Below, piece by piece: positions 18,093 through 26,103 of a stretch of 64,000 nucleotides of DNA. Position numbers and translations under genes: made by a program. This stretch comes from Pseudomonas sp. R5-89-07 (GTDB lineage Bacteria > Pseudomonadota > Gammaproteobacteria > Pseudomonadales > Pseudomonadaceae). The DNA lies in assembly GCF_003851685.1 (NCBI RefSeq), contig NZ_CP027727.1, forward strand, positions 1,984,001 through 2,048,000, given 5' to 3'. The notes under the pieces were generated by a model that was given only the letters and a program-made list of their open reading frames with translations, ran no database searches and was not told where the DNA came from. Numbering within the stretch: position 1 is the first letter of the stretch; every line of letters begins with the position of its first letter.

Positions 18093-18110
18093 CAGTCATG
18101 AAACTGACAC
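18093..18110 (+). promoter_or_regulatory. Pho-box-like PhoB site before GNAT-phoD
   Basis: CAGTCAT GAAA CTGACAC reads as two 7-base half sites with the 4-base spacer of a Pho box (consensus CTGTCAT-N4-CTGTCAT), matching 6 and 5 positions. A weak -10-like GATACAT lies about seven to ten bases downstream, as in PhoB-activated promoters. It precedes the GNAT gene and, through it, phoD. Confidence 0.55.
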
Positions 18111-18155
18111 GCTGGCGATACATGCTCGAAAAATTTATATCGGGAGGTGCCAGCC

Positions 18156-18710
18156 ATGAGTCGTTCGTTGCCGCATTTGCTAACCCCGCGTCTGCTGTTG
18201 CAGGCGCTGGAAACGGAGCAGGCCGAGACGCTGTTCAGACTTGCCAACGGGCCGAACATCGCCGACAACACGGCGAATATTCCGTCGCCCTATACGTTGG
18301 AAACGGCGCAGGCTTTTATCGATGGGATGCAGGTGAAGTACCGTGCCGGCGAGCTGCTGAGCCTAGGTATGCATGTGCGAGAAAGCGGCGAGCTGGTCGG
18401 CATTGTCAGCCTGCGTCTAAACGCCCGCCACAATTATGGGCACCTGGGTGGTTGGGTAGCGGGGCACTGTCGCAATCAAGGTTATGCGGCCGAGGCGGCG
18501 AGGGCGGTGATGGACTTCGGGTTCGCTGAGCTGGGGTTGCAGCGCGTGGGCAGCCAGTGCTTCGGCCGCAACAAGGAATCGGCGCGGGTCATGCAGAAAA
18601 TCGGCCTGCGCTATGAAGGATGTACACGCGAGGCGTTCCTTAAAAACGGCGCGTACGAGGACCTGTTGGGGTTCGCCATGGTGCGTGACGACTGGGAACG
18701 CCGGGTGTGA
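18156..18710 (+). CDS. GNAT-family N-acetyltransferase (RimJ/RimL type)
   Basis: 184 residues from the ATG giving MSRSLPHLLTPRLLLQA, with a GGGAGG ribosome site nine bases upstream. The start LLTPRLLLQALE and the later GGWVAGHCRNQGYAAEAARAVMDFGF (acetyl-CoA binding loop) and GSQCFGRNKESARVMQKIGLRYEG are the hallmarks of the RimJ/RimL branch. These enzymes acetylate protein N-termini or small amines. Its stop codon overlaps the GTG start of phoD, so the two are translationally coupled and share the Pho-box-like promoter. Why an acetyltransferase accompanies a phosphodiesterase is not apparent from the sequence. Confidence 0.88.
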   Translation: MSRSLPHLLTPRLLLQALETEQAETLFRLANGPNIADNTANIPSPYTLETAQAFIDGMQVKYRAGELLSLGMHVRESGELVGIVSLRLNARHNYGHLGGWVAGHCRNQGYAAEAARAVMDFGFAELGLQRVGSQCFGRNKESARVMQKIGLRYEGCTREAFLKNGAYEDLLGFAMVRDDWERRV

Positions 18711-20281
18711 GCGGCGCAGTAGACTTCGAACGCCGCCGAGTCCTCACTGGGATTGCCGTCGCGACCGCATTTTCCATCCTGAGTCCCTTTGCGCGCAGCG
18801 CCGGGGTCGATTATCCATTCACCCTGGGTGTGGCGTCGGGTGACCCGCTGCCGGACGGGTTTGTGATCTGGACGCGCCTGGCGCCCTGCTTCAATGCCGA
18901 AGATGGACGCGGTGGCTTGCAGCGTGCGGTGCCGGTGCGCTGGCGGGTGGCCAGCGATGCGGCGATGACCCGCATCGTCAAGCAGGGCGAGGTGATGGCG
19001 ACCGGGCATTTTGCCCATTCGGTGCATGTGGAGGTGGCGGGGCTGGCGGCGGGCCGGCCGTATTGGTATCAGTTCGAGGGCTTGGGCGCGCAGAGCCCGG
19101 TCGGGCAGGCGCGCACCACGCCGGCGTGGCACGAGATGGCGTCGGCCCGGCTCGGGTTCGTTTCCTGCTCGCATTGGGAACGTGGGTATTTCAGTGCCTA
19201 CCGTCACCTCGCAGCCGAGCGCCCCGACCTGGTGTTTTTCCTCGGTGACTATATCTACGACAGCTCCTATGCGGCGGATTCCGGCAAAGTCTTTCGCGCC
19301 CACGGCAGCGCAAATGCGGTGAACTTGGGCGATTACCGCAACCGTTATGCGCTGTACAAGACCGACCCGGATTTGCAGGCCCTGCACGCCGCTGCGCCCA
19401 GCGTAGCGACCTGGGACGATCACGAAGTGCAGAACGACTATGCCAACCGCTGGTCTCAGGACCCGAAGATCCCCGCGACGCAGTTTCTCCAGCAGCGGGC
19501 GGCGGCCTATCAGGCGTTTTACGAGCACATGCCGTTGCGCGCGAGCAGCCGGCCACAGGGCCCGGACATGCGCATTTATCGACGCCTCGACTACGGCCAG
19601 TTGGTGCGCTTCCACGTGCTCGACGGTCGACAGTATCGCTCCGAGCAACCGTGCATCCAGGCCAACGGCAGCCATCAAGGGCATGTTGCCATCAACCCCT
19701 GCAGCGACTTGCGCGATCCAGGCCGCACCCTGCTTGGATGGCAACAAGAGGCCTGGCTGGACCAGGGGTTTGCCCAATCCCGAGCACAGTGGAACGTGAT
19801 CGCCCAGGACCTGCTGGTCGCGCCACTGATACAGCGTGACCTGACCCAGCACAAGGTCGGCCGCTGGACCGATGGCTGGGATGGTTATATGGCCAACCGC
19901 ACGCGGATGCTGGCGTCTATCCAGCGTAATCGTGTGCGCAATCCAGTGTTCTGGGGTGGGGATATCCACTCGTTCTGGGCCACGGATCTGCACGTGGATG
20001 GCGATGACCTCGACTCACCGATTGTCGCGACCGAGTTCGTCGGCTCTTCGGTGACCTCCGATGGCCCGCCTTATGAGGCGTTCATGAAGATTCTGCCGCT
20101 CAATCCCCATGTGAGGTTTTTTGACAGTCGTCAGCGTGGGTATGTGTCGGTGGAAGTGGACGCGCAGAAAATGCTCACGCATTTTCGTGTGATCAGTGAT
20201 CCACGGGATCCTGCGGCCACGGTGTCAACGCTGCAGTCATTTGTTGTCGAGCCGGGCAGGGCGGGAGCGGTGGCGGTGTAA
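18707..20281 (+). CDS. phoD: PhoD-type alkaline phosphatase/phosphodiesterase
   Basis: 524 residues from a GTG that overlaps the previous stop. The N-terminus carries a Tat signal with the twin arginines of FERRRVLTGIAVATAF, so the folded protein is exported. The PhoD core includes VASGDPLPDGFVIWTRL, the metal-binding LGDYIYDSSY and WDDHEVQNDY, and the late GGDIHSFWATDL. PhoD enzymes use Ca and Fe to hydrolyse phosphate mono- and diesters in phosphate starvation. The Pho-box-like site before the upstream GNAT gene fits PhoB control. The C-terminus runs into a REP palindrome that starts at the stop codon. Confidence 0.92.
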   Translation: MSGAVDFERRRVLTGIAVATAFSILSPFARSAGVDYPFTLGVASGDPLPDGFVIWTRLAPCFNAEDGRGGLQRAVPVRWRVASDAAMTRIVKQGEVMATGHFAHSVHVEVAGLAAGRPYWYQFEGLGAQSPVGQARTTPAWHEMASARLGFVSCSHWERGYFSAYRHLAAERPDLVFFLGDYIYDSSYAADSGKVFRAHGSANAVNLGDYRNRYALYKTDPDLQALHAAAPSVATWDDHEVQNDYANRWSQDPKIPATQFLQQRAAAYQAFYEHMPLRASSRPQGPDMRIYRRLDYGQLVRFHVLDGRQYRSEQPCIQANGSHQGHVAINPCSDLRDPGRTLLGWQQEAWLDQGFAQSRAQWNVIAQDLLVAPLIQRDLTQHKVGRWTDGWDGYMANRTRMLASIQRNRVRNPVFWGGDIHSFWATDLHVDGDDLDSPIVATEFVGSSVTSDGPPYEAFMKILPLNPHVRFFDSRQRGYVSVEVDAQKMLTHFRVISDPRDPAATVSTLQSFVVEPGRAGAVAV

Positions 20282-20310
20282 TGTGGGAGGGGGCAAGCCC
20301 CCTCCCACAT
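20281..20310. repeat. Collapsed REP palindrome between convergent genes
   Basis: TGTGGGAGGGGG, loop CAAG, CCCCCTCCCACA: the two arms of a REPIN joined with almost no spacer. It begins on the last base of the phoD stop codon. Lying between the convergent ends of phoD and alaX, it may act as a two-way transcription end or as a 3'-end stabiliser. Confidence 0.85.
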
Positions 20311-20326
20311 TTTGATGCTCGGCGTG

Positions 20327-20953
20327 TCAGTTGATTTCGTAGCGCACCGACAACGCGCCTTTTTTCTCCGACAGGGCCAGGATCGTCACTTGGCCCACTT
20401 CTCCCAGCGCTTGAACATGTGTGCCGCCACAGGCATAGGCCGGCAGCTCGCCGAAGCCGACCTCGCGAGTGCCTTCCTCCAGCTTCATATGCCGTGGATA
20501 GTCAGCGGCGATCCAACGGTTGACCTGCTGTTGGAGCGCCTCAGCCTCCATGGTTTGCGCGGCTTCGCCACGGATAAAAGTGATCTTGCCTTCACCCGGC
20601 CAATGGTGAGCCTTGATCGGCATCCAGCCCAGGCGTTCGCCGGCATTGCCAATCAAATGCCCCGCTGAATGAAGGCGCGTGTGCAGCGTGCGGCGTTGCG
20701 CATCGATCCGCGCATTGATCGGACCAGGCTCCACAGGTTGATCAACGTAGTGCACCACCTGCTCGGCTTGCTGCATGACGCGCAGTACCTGGCTGCCGCC
20801 GAGCCATCCGGTGTCGAATGGCTGGCCACCGCCTTGGGGATGGAAAATAGTCGACTGCAGAATCACCGCGAATTGGTCTTCGTGCGGTGTGCAACGGAGC
20901 ACTTCCAGCTCGGCAGTCAGGTGATCATGAGTGAAAAACAGGCGCTCGGTCAT
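20327..20953 (-). CDS. alaX: Alanyl-tRNA editing protein AlaX
   Basis: 208 residues. The AlaX/ThrRS second-additional-domain zinc site is intact: HSAGH near residues 96-100 and CGGTH near 178-182. The N-terminal part with FHPQGGGQPFDTG marks the longer AlaX class. The enzyme hydrolyses Ser or Gly mischarged on tRNA-Ala, backing up the editing site of AlaRS. It is read divergently from a LysR-type gene; the two starts are about 90 bases apart. That regulator could govern it, although LysR targets are often metabolic. Confidence 0.9.
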   Translation of the reverse strand: MTERLFFTHDHLTAELEVLRCTPHEDQFAVILQSTIFHPQGGGQPFDTGWLGGSQVLRVMQQAEQVVHYVDQPVEPGPINARIDAQRRTLHTRLHSAGHLIGNAGERLGWMPIKAHHWPGEGKITFIRGEAAQTMEAEALQQQVNRWIAADYPRHMKLEEGTREVGFGELPAYACGGTHVQALGEVGQVTILALSEKKGALSVRYEIN

Positions 20954-21042
20954 CGTCTAAATCCGCAATCAGGTTGTGCGCGCAGTATAAATAGTGCGCA
21001 GATGAGTGATAATCCATTCAACTGTCAATGGACCTGTGCGTC

Positions 21043-21975
21043 ATGAGCATCAATCTTCCTTTGCCGCTGCTGGGTGAAATGGCGATTTTCGTCAAGGTGG
21101 TGGAGACCGGCAGTTTCTCCGAAGCGGCGCGGCAACTGAGCGTTTCACCTTCAGCGGTGAGCCGCAGTATTTCGCGCCTGGAGCAGGCCCTGGCAACCCG
21201 CTTGTTGCAACGCACCACGCGCAAGCTGCGCCTTAGCGAGGGCGGCGAAGAGGTGTTCAAGCGGTGCCAGGAGATGGTCAACGCGGCGCGTTCGGTGATG
21301 GAAATCAGTGGGCAATTCACCCATGAAGCCGAAGGCCTGGTGCGGGTCAGCGTGCCGAAGGCGGTGGGGCGCTTTGTGGTGCATCCGCACATGCCGGCGT
21401 TCTTGCGGCGCTATCCCAAAGTGGATGTGCAACTGATCCTCGAGGACCGGCACGTGGACCTGATCGACGATAACGTCGACCTGAGCATCCGCATCACCGA
21501 CAGCCCGCCGCCAGGTCTGGTCGGGCGCCAGTTGTTGCCGATCGAGCATTTGCTGTGCGCAACGCCGCAGTACCTGGCCGAGCACGGCACCCCGAGTCAT
21601 CCCCATGATTTGCAGGAGCACAGCTGCATCTACCTGGGCGAAACCCCTGGTGATTCACGCTGGAAGTTTCGCCAGGGCGGCAAGTCGGTGACGGTCGGCG
21701 TACGCGGGCGGTATGCGGCGAACCACACGGGCGTGCGCCTGGATGCCGTGCTGCAGCATGTGGGGATTGGCAGTTTGCCGTATTTCACGGCGCGGCATGC
21801 ACTGGAGGAAGGGCGGTTGGTGCAGGTGTTGCCGGCGTGGGATTTTATCGCGTCGTACCACGGTGAAGCGTGGTTGCTGCATTCGCCTACGCGGTATTTG
21901 CCACCGAAGTTGCGGGTGTTTATCGATTATCTGGTGGAGTGCATGGCGAAGGAGCCGACACTGCGCCGCCGTTAG
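21043..21975 (+). CDS. LysR-family transcriptional regulator
   Basis: About 310 residues from the ATG giving MSINLPLPLLGEMAIFVKVVE; an in-frame ATG five codons earlier (21028) cannot be ruled out. The N-terminal helix-turn-helix reads TGSFSEAARQLSVSPSAVSRSISRLEQAL, and the effector domain (about 95-300) is complete. It resembles the CrgA/YafC branch, with RTTRKLRLSEGGE after the HTH. It is divergent from alaX and may regulate it or itself. The inducer is unknown. Confidence 0.9.
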   Translation: MSINLPLPLLGEMAIFVKVVETGSFSEAARQLSVSPSAVSRSISRLEQALATRLLQRTTRKLRLSEGGEEVFKRCQEMVNAARSVMEISGQFTHEAEGLVRVSVPKAVGRFVVHPHMPAFLRRYPKVDVQLILEDRHVDLIDDNVDLSIRITDSPPPGLVGRQLLPIEHLLCATPQYLAEHGTPSHPHDLQEHSCIYLGETPGDSRWKFRQGGKSVTVGVRGRYAANHTGVRLDAVLQHVGIGSLPYFTARHALEEGRLVQVLPAWDFIASYHGEAWLLHSPTRYLPPKLRVFIDYLVECMAKEPTLRRR

Positions 21976-21988
21976 AAATGTGGTTAAA

Positions 21989-22080
21989 AATGTGGGAGGG
22001 GGCTTGCCCCCGATGGCGGTGTAACAGTGACAGGTAAGCCGCTGACACATCGCTATCGGGGGCAAGCCCCCTCCCACATC
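21989..22080. repeat. REPIN (inverted REP pair)
   Basis: TGTGGGAGGGGGCTTGCCCC near 21991 and its inverse ending at 22079 flank about 40 bases of spacer. The pair lies between convergent genes (LysR regulator and PA2817-type gene). Confidence 0.85.
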
Positions 22081-22084
22081 TTAA

Positions 22085-22492
22085 TCAGTGCTTGCTCTGG
22101 TCGTCCGGCATGGCCAGCAGCTGTTTTTCCTGGTTCCAGTCAAACGGCTCGTCGTTCTGCTCGGCTTCATAGCGACGTTCTTCCAGGGCCTGGTACAGGT
22201 CCAGTTCTTCGTCGGGCATGAAGTGCAGGCAATCGCCGCCAAAGAACCACAGCAGGTCGCGGGGCACCAGGTGGGCGATTTGTGGATAGCGCAGGATGAC
22301 CTGACTCATCAGGTCCTGGCCCAGATACTGGCTTTCGATCGGGTCGATCGGCAGCAGGGCGCGCAGTTCGTCAAAACGTTCCAGAAACAGCGTATGGCTT
22401 TCCTCGGGTACCTGTTCGGCTTCGCCGACGGCAACCAGGATGCTACGCAGGTGGTCGAGCAAGACGAGATGATCGGCAACGACGTTGGACAC
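22085..22492 (-). CDS. PA2817-family protein
   Basis: 135 residues from a GTG start, with AGAGGA about eight bases upstream. The protein is acidic, with no signal or membrane helix. It matches my recollection of the PA2817 family found beside the long FadE gene in pseudomonads; the pair is kept here, with this gene downstream on the same strand. A strong terminator lies between the two, so it has its own promoter or depends on read-through. No function is known. Confidence 0.75.
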   Translation of the reverse strand: MSNVVADHLVLLDHLRSILVAVGEAEQVPEESHTLFLERFDELRALLPIDPIESQYLGQDLMSQVILRYPQIAHLVPRDLLWFFGGDCLHFMPDEELDLYQALEERRYEAEQNDEPFDWNQEKQLLAMPDDQSKH

Positions 22493-22511
22493 GAGATAAG
22501 TCCTCTAAAGC

Positions 22512-22548
22512 AAAAACGGGCGCGAGAGTATATGCCTCTCGCGCCCGT
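22512..22548 (-). terminator. Terminator after fadE
   Basis: A 13-bp stem, ACGGGCGCGAGAG (22516-22528) with CTCTCGCGCCCGT (22536-22548), and a 7-base loop. On the minus strand it is followed by TTTTT. Confidence 0.85.
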
Positions 22549-22567
22549 ATTTATATGACCGCTGGTA

Positions 22568-25021
22568 TCAGCGGACTTTGCCCTCAGCCTGCATCAGCTC
22601 TTCCTTGCTGAAATCATCCACGTCGATCACCTTGCGACGAGCCGCTTCGGCGTCACGCAGGGTTTGCGCTTCGGCCGGTTGCAGCACGCCGGCATGCAGC
22701 GCGGCGTCGATGGCGTGTTCACCGGCAGTCGGTTTGACTTGCCCGCTCTTGAGCGCGGTGTGCAGCTTTTTCTGCAGCGGATGGCTGGTGCCGAGCAGGT
22801 CGTAGGCATGTTGCAGTGCGCCGACCGGGTCGTCCGCCGATTGTGGGCGATAGCAGCCCGCCAGCAGCTCTTCCAGGGTCGGGTCGCCTTTGGCGCGGCC
22901 GATTACGGCCGCAACCTCGGCATCCAGGGCATCGGACGGCCCGGTGTGCCGGCGCCCGAACGGGAACACGATCACCCGCAGCAGGCAGCCGAGCACCTTG
23001 TTCGGGAAGTTGCCGAGCAACTCATCCAATGCGCGTTCGGACTGGCCAAGGCTTTCTTCCATGGCCCAGGCGAACAGCGGTTCCAGGTGATCCGGCGAAT
23101 CCAGGTCGTGGTAGCGCTTGAGCGCCGCCGAGGCCAGGTACATGTGGCTCAGCACGTCACCCAGGCGCGCCGACAACCGTTCACGGCGTTTCAACTCGCC
23201 ACCCAGCAGCATCATGCTCAGGTCGGCGAGCAGGGCGAACGCGGCGGCCTGGCGGTTCAGCGCACGGAAATAACCCTGGCTCAAACGATTGCCGGGGGCT
23301 TTTTCGAAGTGCCCGAAGCCCAGGTTCAGCACCAGCGTACTGGCGGCGTTGCTCACGGCGAACCCGATGTGCTGCATCAGCAGGCCATCGAACTCCTTCA
23401 AGGCTTGGTCATGGTCCTCGCGACCGGCCAGGGCCATTTCCTTGAGCACGAACGGATGGCAGCGGATCGCACCCTGGCCGAAGATCATCAGGTTGCGCGA
23501 CAGGATATTCGCGCCTTCCACGGTGATGAAGATCGGCGCGCCTTGCCAGCTGCGGCCCAGATAGTTGTTCGGGCCCATGATGATGCCCTTGCCACCGTGC
23601 ACGTCCATGGCGTGGCTGATGCACTCGCGGCCACGTTCGGTCAGGTGGTACTTGAGGATCGCCGACAGCACCGAGGGCTTCTCCCCCATGTCCACGGCAT
23701 TGGCGGTGAGCATGCGCGCGCTGTCCATCAGCCAGGCGTTGCCACCGATGCGCGCCAGGGCTTCCTGGATACCTTCGAACGCCGACAGCGGCACGTTGAA
23801 CTGTTCACGTACCTGCGCGTATTGGCCGGTCACCAGGCTGGTGAATTTGGCGGCGCCGGTGCCCACCGCAGGCAGGGAAATCGAACGGCCCACGGACAGG
23901 CAGTTCATCAGCATCATCCAGCCCTTGCCGAGCATCTCCTGGCCGCCGATGAGGAATTGCAGCGGAATGAAGACGTCCTTGCCCGAGTTGGGGCCATTCA
24001 TGAACGCAGCGCCCAAGGGCAGGTGGCGGCGGCCGATTTCGACGCCGGGGGTGTCGGTGGGGATCAGCGCGAGGCTGATGCCCAGGTCTTCTTCATCGCC
24101 CAGCAGGTGGTCCGGGTCATAAGCCTTGAACGCCAGGCCGAGCAAGGTCGCGACCGGGCCGAGGGTGATGTAGCGCTTTTCCCAGTTCAGGCGCAGGCCG
24201 AGGGTTTCCTTGCCTTCCCATTCACCTTTGCAGATCACGCCGGTGTCGGGCATGGCGCCGGCATCGGAGCCGGCCAGCGGGCCGGTCAGGGCGAAACACG
24301 GAATATCGTCGCCACGCGCCAGGCGCGGCAGGTAGTGGTTGCGTTGTTCGTCGGTGCCGTAGTGCAACAGCAGCTCGGCGGGGCCCAGGGAGTTGGGCAC
24401 CATGACGGTGGACGCCAGGTCGCCGCTGCGGGTCGCCAGTTTCATCGCGACCTGGGAGTGGGCATAGGCGGAGAAGCCCTTGCCGCCGTATTCCTTGGGA
24501 ATGATCAGCGCAAAGAAACCGTGGGTCTTGATGTGTTCCCAGGCAGCAGGCGGCAGGTCCATGGCCTGGCCGATTTCCCAATCACTGACCATGGCGCAGA
24601 GTTCTTCGGTGGGGCCATCGATGAACGCTTGTTCTTCTTCGGTCAATTGTGCCTTGGGATAGGCCAGCAATTTGTCCCAGTCTGGACGCCCGCTGAACAG
24701 TTCGCCGTCCCACCACACGGTGCCCGCGTCGATGGCATCGCGCTCGGTTTCGGACATCGGCGGCAACACTTTCTGGAACCAGCTGAACAGCGGCTTGGTG
24801 AAGTACTGGCGGCGCAAGTCGGGCAGCAGTAAAGGTACGGCCACGACGGCGATCAATACCCAGAAAATCAGCAGCAGCCAACCCGGTGCATGGCTCCAGG
24901 CGCCCATCGCCAACAGGTAAACGGCGACCACACCCAGGGCGGGCAGGGGCGCGGTGCGGCGGTGTGCCAGGTAGGCAATGCCGAGCACCAGAACCAGTAT
25001 CCACAACAACAGCATATTCAA
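22568..25021 (-). CDS. fadE: Acyl-CoA dehydrogenase FadE (long form)
   Basis: 817 residues, the length of the Gram-negative FadE and about twice a usual acyl-CoA dehydrogenase. Residues 1-75 hold two membrane helices (LLLWILVLVLGIAYLAH and the AVYLLAMGAWSHAPGWLLLIFWVLIAVVAV region). The dehydrogenase core (about 80-560) includes ALTGPLAGSDAGAMPDTG and MDVHGGKGIIMGPNNYLGRSW. A C-terminal extension (about 570-817) is typical of this class. It performs the first, FAD-dependent step of fatty-acid beta-oxidation at the inner membrane. The gene is monocistronic, with a terminator directly after it. Confidence 0.95.
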   Translation of the reverse strand: MNMLLLWILVLVLGIAYLAHRRTAPLPALGVVAVYLLAMGAWSHAPGWLLLIFWVLIAVVAVPLLLPDLRRQYFTKPLFSWFQKVLPPMSETERDAIDAGTVWWDGELFSGRPDWDKLLAYPKAQLTEEEQAFIDGPTEELCAMVSDWEIGQAMDLPPAAWEHIKTHGFFALIIPKEYGGKGFSAYAHSQVAMKLATRSGDLASTVMVPNSLGPAELLLHYGTDEQRNHYLPRLARGDDIPCFALTGPLAGSDAGAMPDTGVICKGEWEGKETLGLRLNWEKRYITLGPVATLLGLAFKAYDPDHLLGDEEDLGISLALIPTDTPGVEIGRRHLPLGAAFMNGPNSGKDVFIPLQFLIGGQEMLGKGWMMLMNCLSVGRSISLPAVGTGAAKFTSLVTGQYAQVREQFNVPLSAFEGIQEALARIGGNAWLMDSARMLTANAVDMGEKPSVLSAILKYHLTERGRECISHAMDVHGGKGIIMGPNNYLGRSWQGAPIFITVEGANILSRNLMIFGQGAIRCHPFVLKEMALAGREDHDQALKEFDGLLMQHIGFAVSNAASTLVLNLGFGHFEKAPGNRLSQGYFRALNRQAAAFALLADLSMMLLGGELKRRERLSARLGDVLSHMYLASAALKRYHDLDSPDHLEPLFAWAMEESLGQSERALDELLGNFPNKVLGCLLRVIVFPFGRRHTGPSDALDAEVAAVIGRAKGDPTLEELLAGCYRPQSADDPVGALQHAYDLLGTSHPLQKKLHTALKSGQVKPTAGEHAIDAALHAGVLQPAEAQTLRDAEAARRKVIDVDDFSKEELMQAEGKVR

Positions 25022-25351
25022 TCCTCCGTGAAACCAGGGGCGAAACCACCAGGGAGCTTAGTCGGCGTCCGGCCAAGCGGGGTGATCCGGGTGTTACAAG
25101 GTGTACTGGGGATACCTGAGTCCCAGCCGCTTCATCGATAGTGACCACCCTGCGGTGGTGGAGTTCGCGGGGAAACATCGCGGAACCCGCGCGGATTTAT
25201 GTGACCGGGCAGTCAGTCGGGCGGTGCGCCGCAACCCTGCAGGTTGAACACCCAGGCCTGCCGGCGACAGGCAGAATGATTCAAGCCGCGCGTGATCCGG
25301 CGTATGCTGCGACGTTCATCAAGCCATGTTCACCAACAATAAGGCGCGGTC
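25022..25351. other. Divergent intergenic region between fadE and GST gene
   Basis: 330 bases without a gene. It must carry the divergent promoters. I see a small hairpin CCACC-CTGC-GGTGG near 25143-25156 and a TATGCT -10-like hexamer near 25302 before the GST gene. No clear operator or RNA gene stands out. Confidence 0.6.
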
Positions 25352-25969
25352 ATGCTGAAGATCTGGGGTCGTAAGAATTCGTCAAACGTCAGGAAAGCAC
25401 TGTGGTGCGCCGAGGAACTCGGCCTGGACTATGAGGCAATTGATGCGGGCGGGGCTTTTGGTGTGGTCGACACGCCGCAATACCGGGCCTTGAACCCCAA
25501 CGGCCGGGTGCCGATGATCGAAGACGGCGACTTCGTACTGTGGGAATCCAACACCATCGTGCGTTACTTGTGCGCCAAGCACGCGTCGGATTTTTACCCA
25601 AGCGACCTGCAAGCTCGCGCCAGTGCCGAGAAGTGGATGGACTGGACCACGTCCACACTGGCTGATCCGTTCAAGGCGGTGTTCTGGGGCATCGTGCGCA
25701 CACCGGCCGAACAACGAAACTGGGACAGCATCAATGCCGGGCGCCAAGCCTGCATCGATGCACTCAAGACGGTCGACCAGGCCCTTGCCGAGCAACCTTA
25801 CCTTTCAGGAAAAGCCTTCGGCATCGGTGATATTCCCCTGGGCTGCTTTGCCTATGCGTGGTTCGAGATGCCCATCGAGCGCCCGGCGATGCCCAACCTG
25901 GAGGCCTGGTACCAGCGTCTGAAGCAACGCCCAGCCTACCGCAAGGCGGTGATGACCGCGTTGACCTGA
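25352..25969 (+). CDS. Glutathione S-transferase
   Basis: 205 residues. The thioredoxin-like N-terminal domain (1-80) starts MLKIWGRKNSSNVRKALWCAEEL and keeps the glutathione-binding NGRVPMIEDGD and WESNTIVRYL (cis-Pro and the ESxTI motif). The all-helical C-terminal domain (about 90-205) includes FGIGDIPLG, the N-capping box. SSN near residue 10 supplies the likely catalytic Ser. It belongs to the bacterial theta/beta-like group; the electrophile is unknown. It stands alone. Confidence 0.92.
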   Translation: MLKIWGRKNSSNVRKALWCAEELGLDYEAIDAGGAFGVVDTPQYRALNPNGRVPMIEDGDFVLWESNTIVRYLCAKHASDFYPSDLQARASAEKWMDWTTSTLADPFKAVFWGIVRTPAEQRNWDSINAGRQACIDALKTVDQALAEQPYLSGKAFGIGDIPLGCFAYAWFEMPIERPAMPNLEAWYQRLKQRPAYRKAVMTALT

Positions 25970-26002
25970 TACACACTATTAATACGCGTGACTGTACTTG
26001 TG

Positions 26003-26020
26003 TGGTGCGGGCACGCACCA
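26003..26020. promoter_or_regulatory. Inverted repeat TGGTGC-N6-GCACCA before ABC exporter genes
   Basis: Perfect 6-base arms with a GGGCAC spacer, about 85 bases upstream of the ABC ATPase start. It may be an operator or a short hairpin. Its arms are the NtrC-site halves in reverse order, so it is not read as an NtrC site. Confidence 0.3.
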
Positions 26021-26103
26021 TGCTGGCACCCATCGCAGGTTGAACTACCTGCGCTGTGCCCTCATCTATTGTTTCTATTCTTTTCTTTGGTGCGTAATCC
26101 GAT

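Noticed and set aside
22664..24832. 722-codon plus-strand open frame opposite fadE
   Set aside because: It has no recognisable domains, and high-GC coding DNA often leaves a long open frame on the other strand. The minus-strand FadE is clear over its full length.
26003..26020. NtrC or sigma-54 site before the ABC exporter
   Set aside because: The arms are in the reverse order of an NtrC site, and the GG-GC spacing nearby does not fit a -24/-12 promoter.
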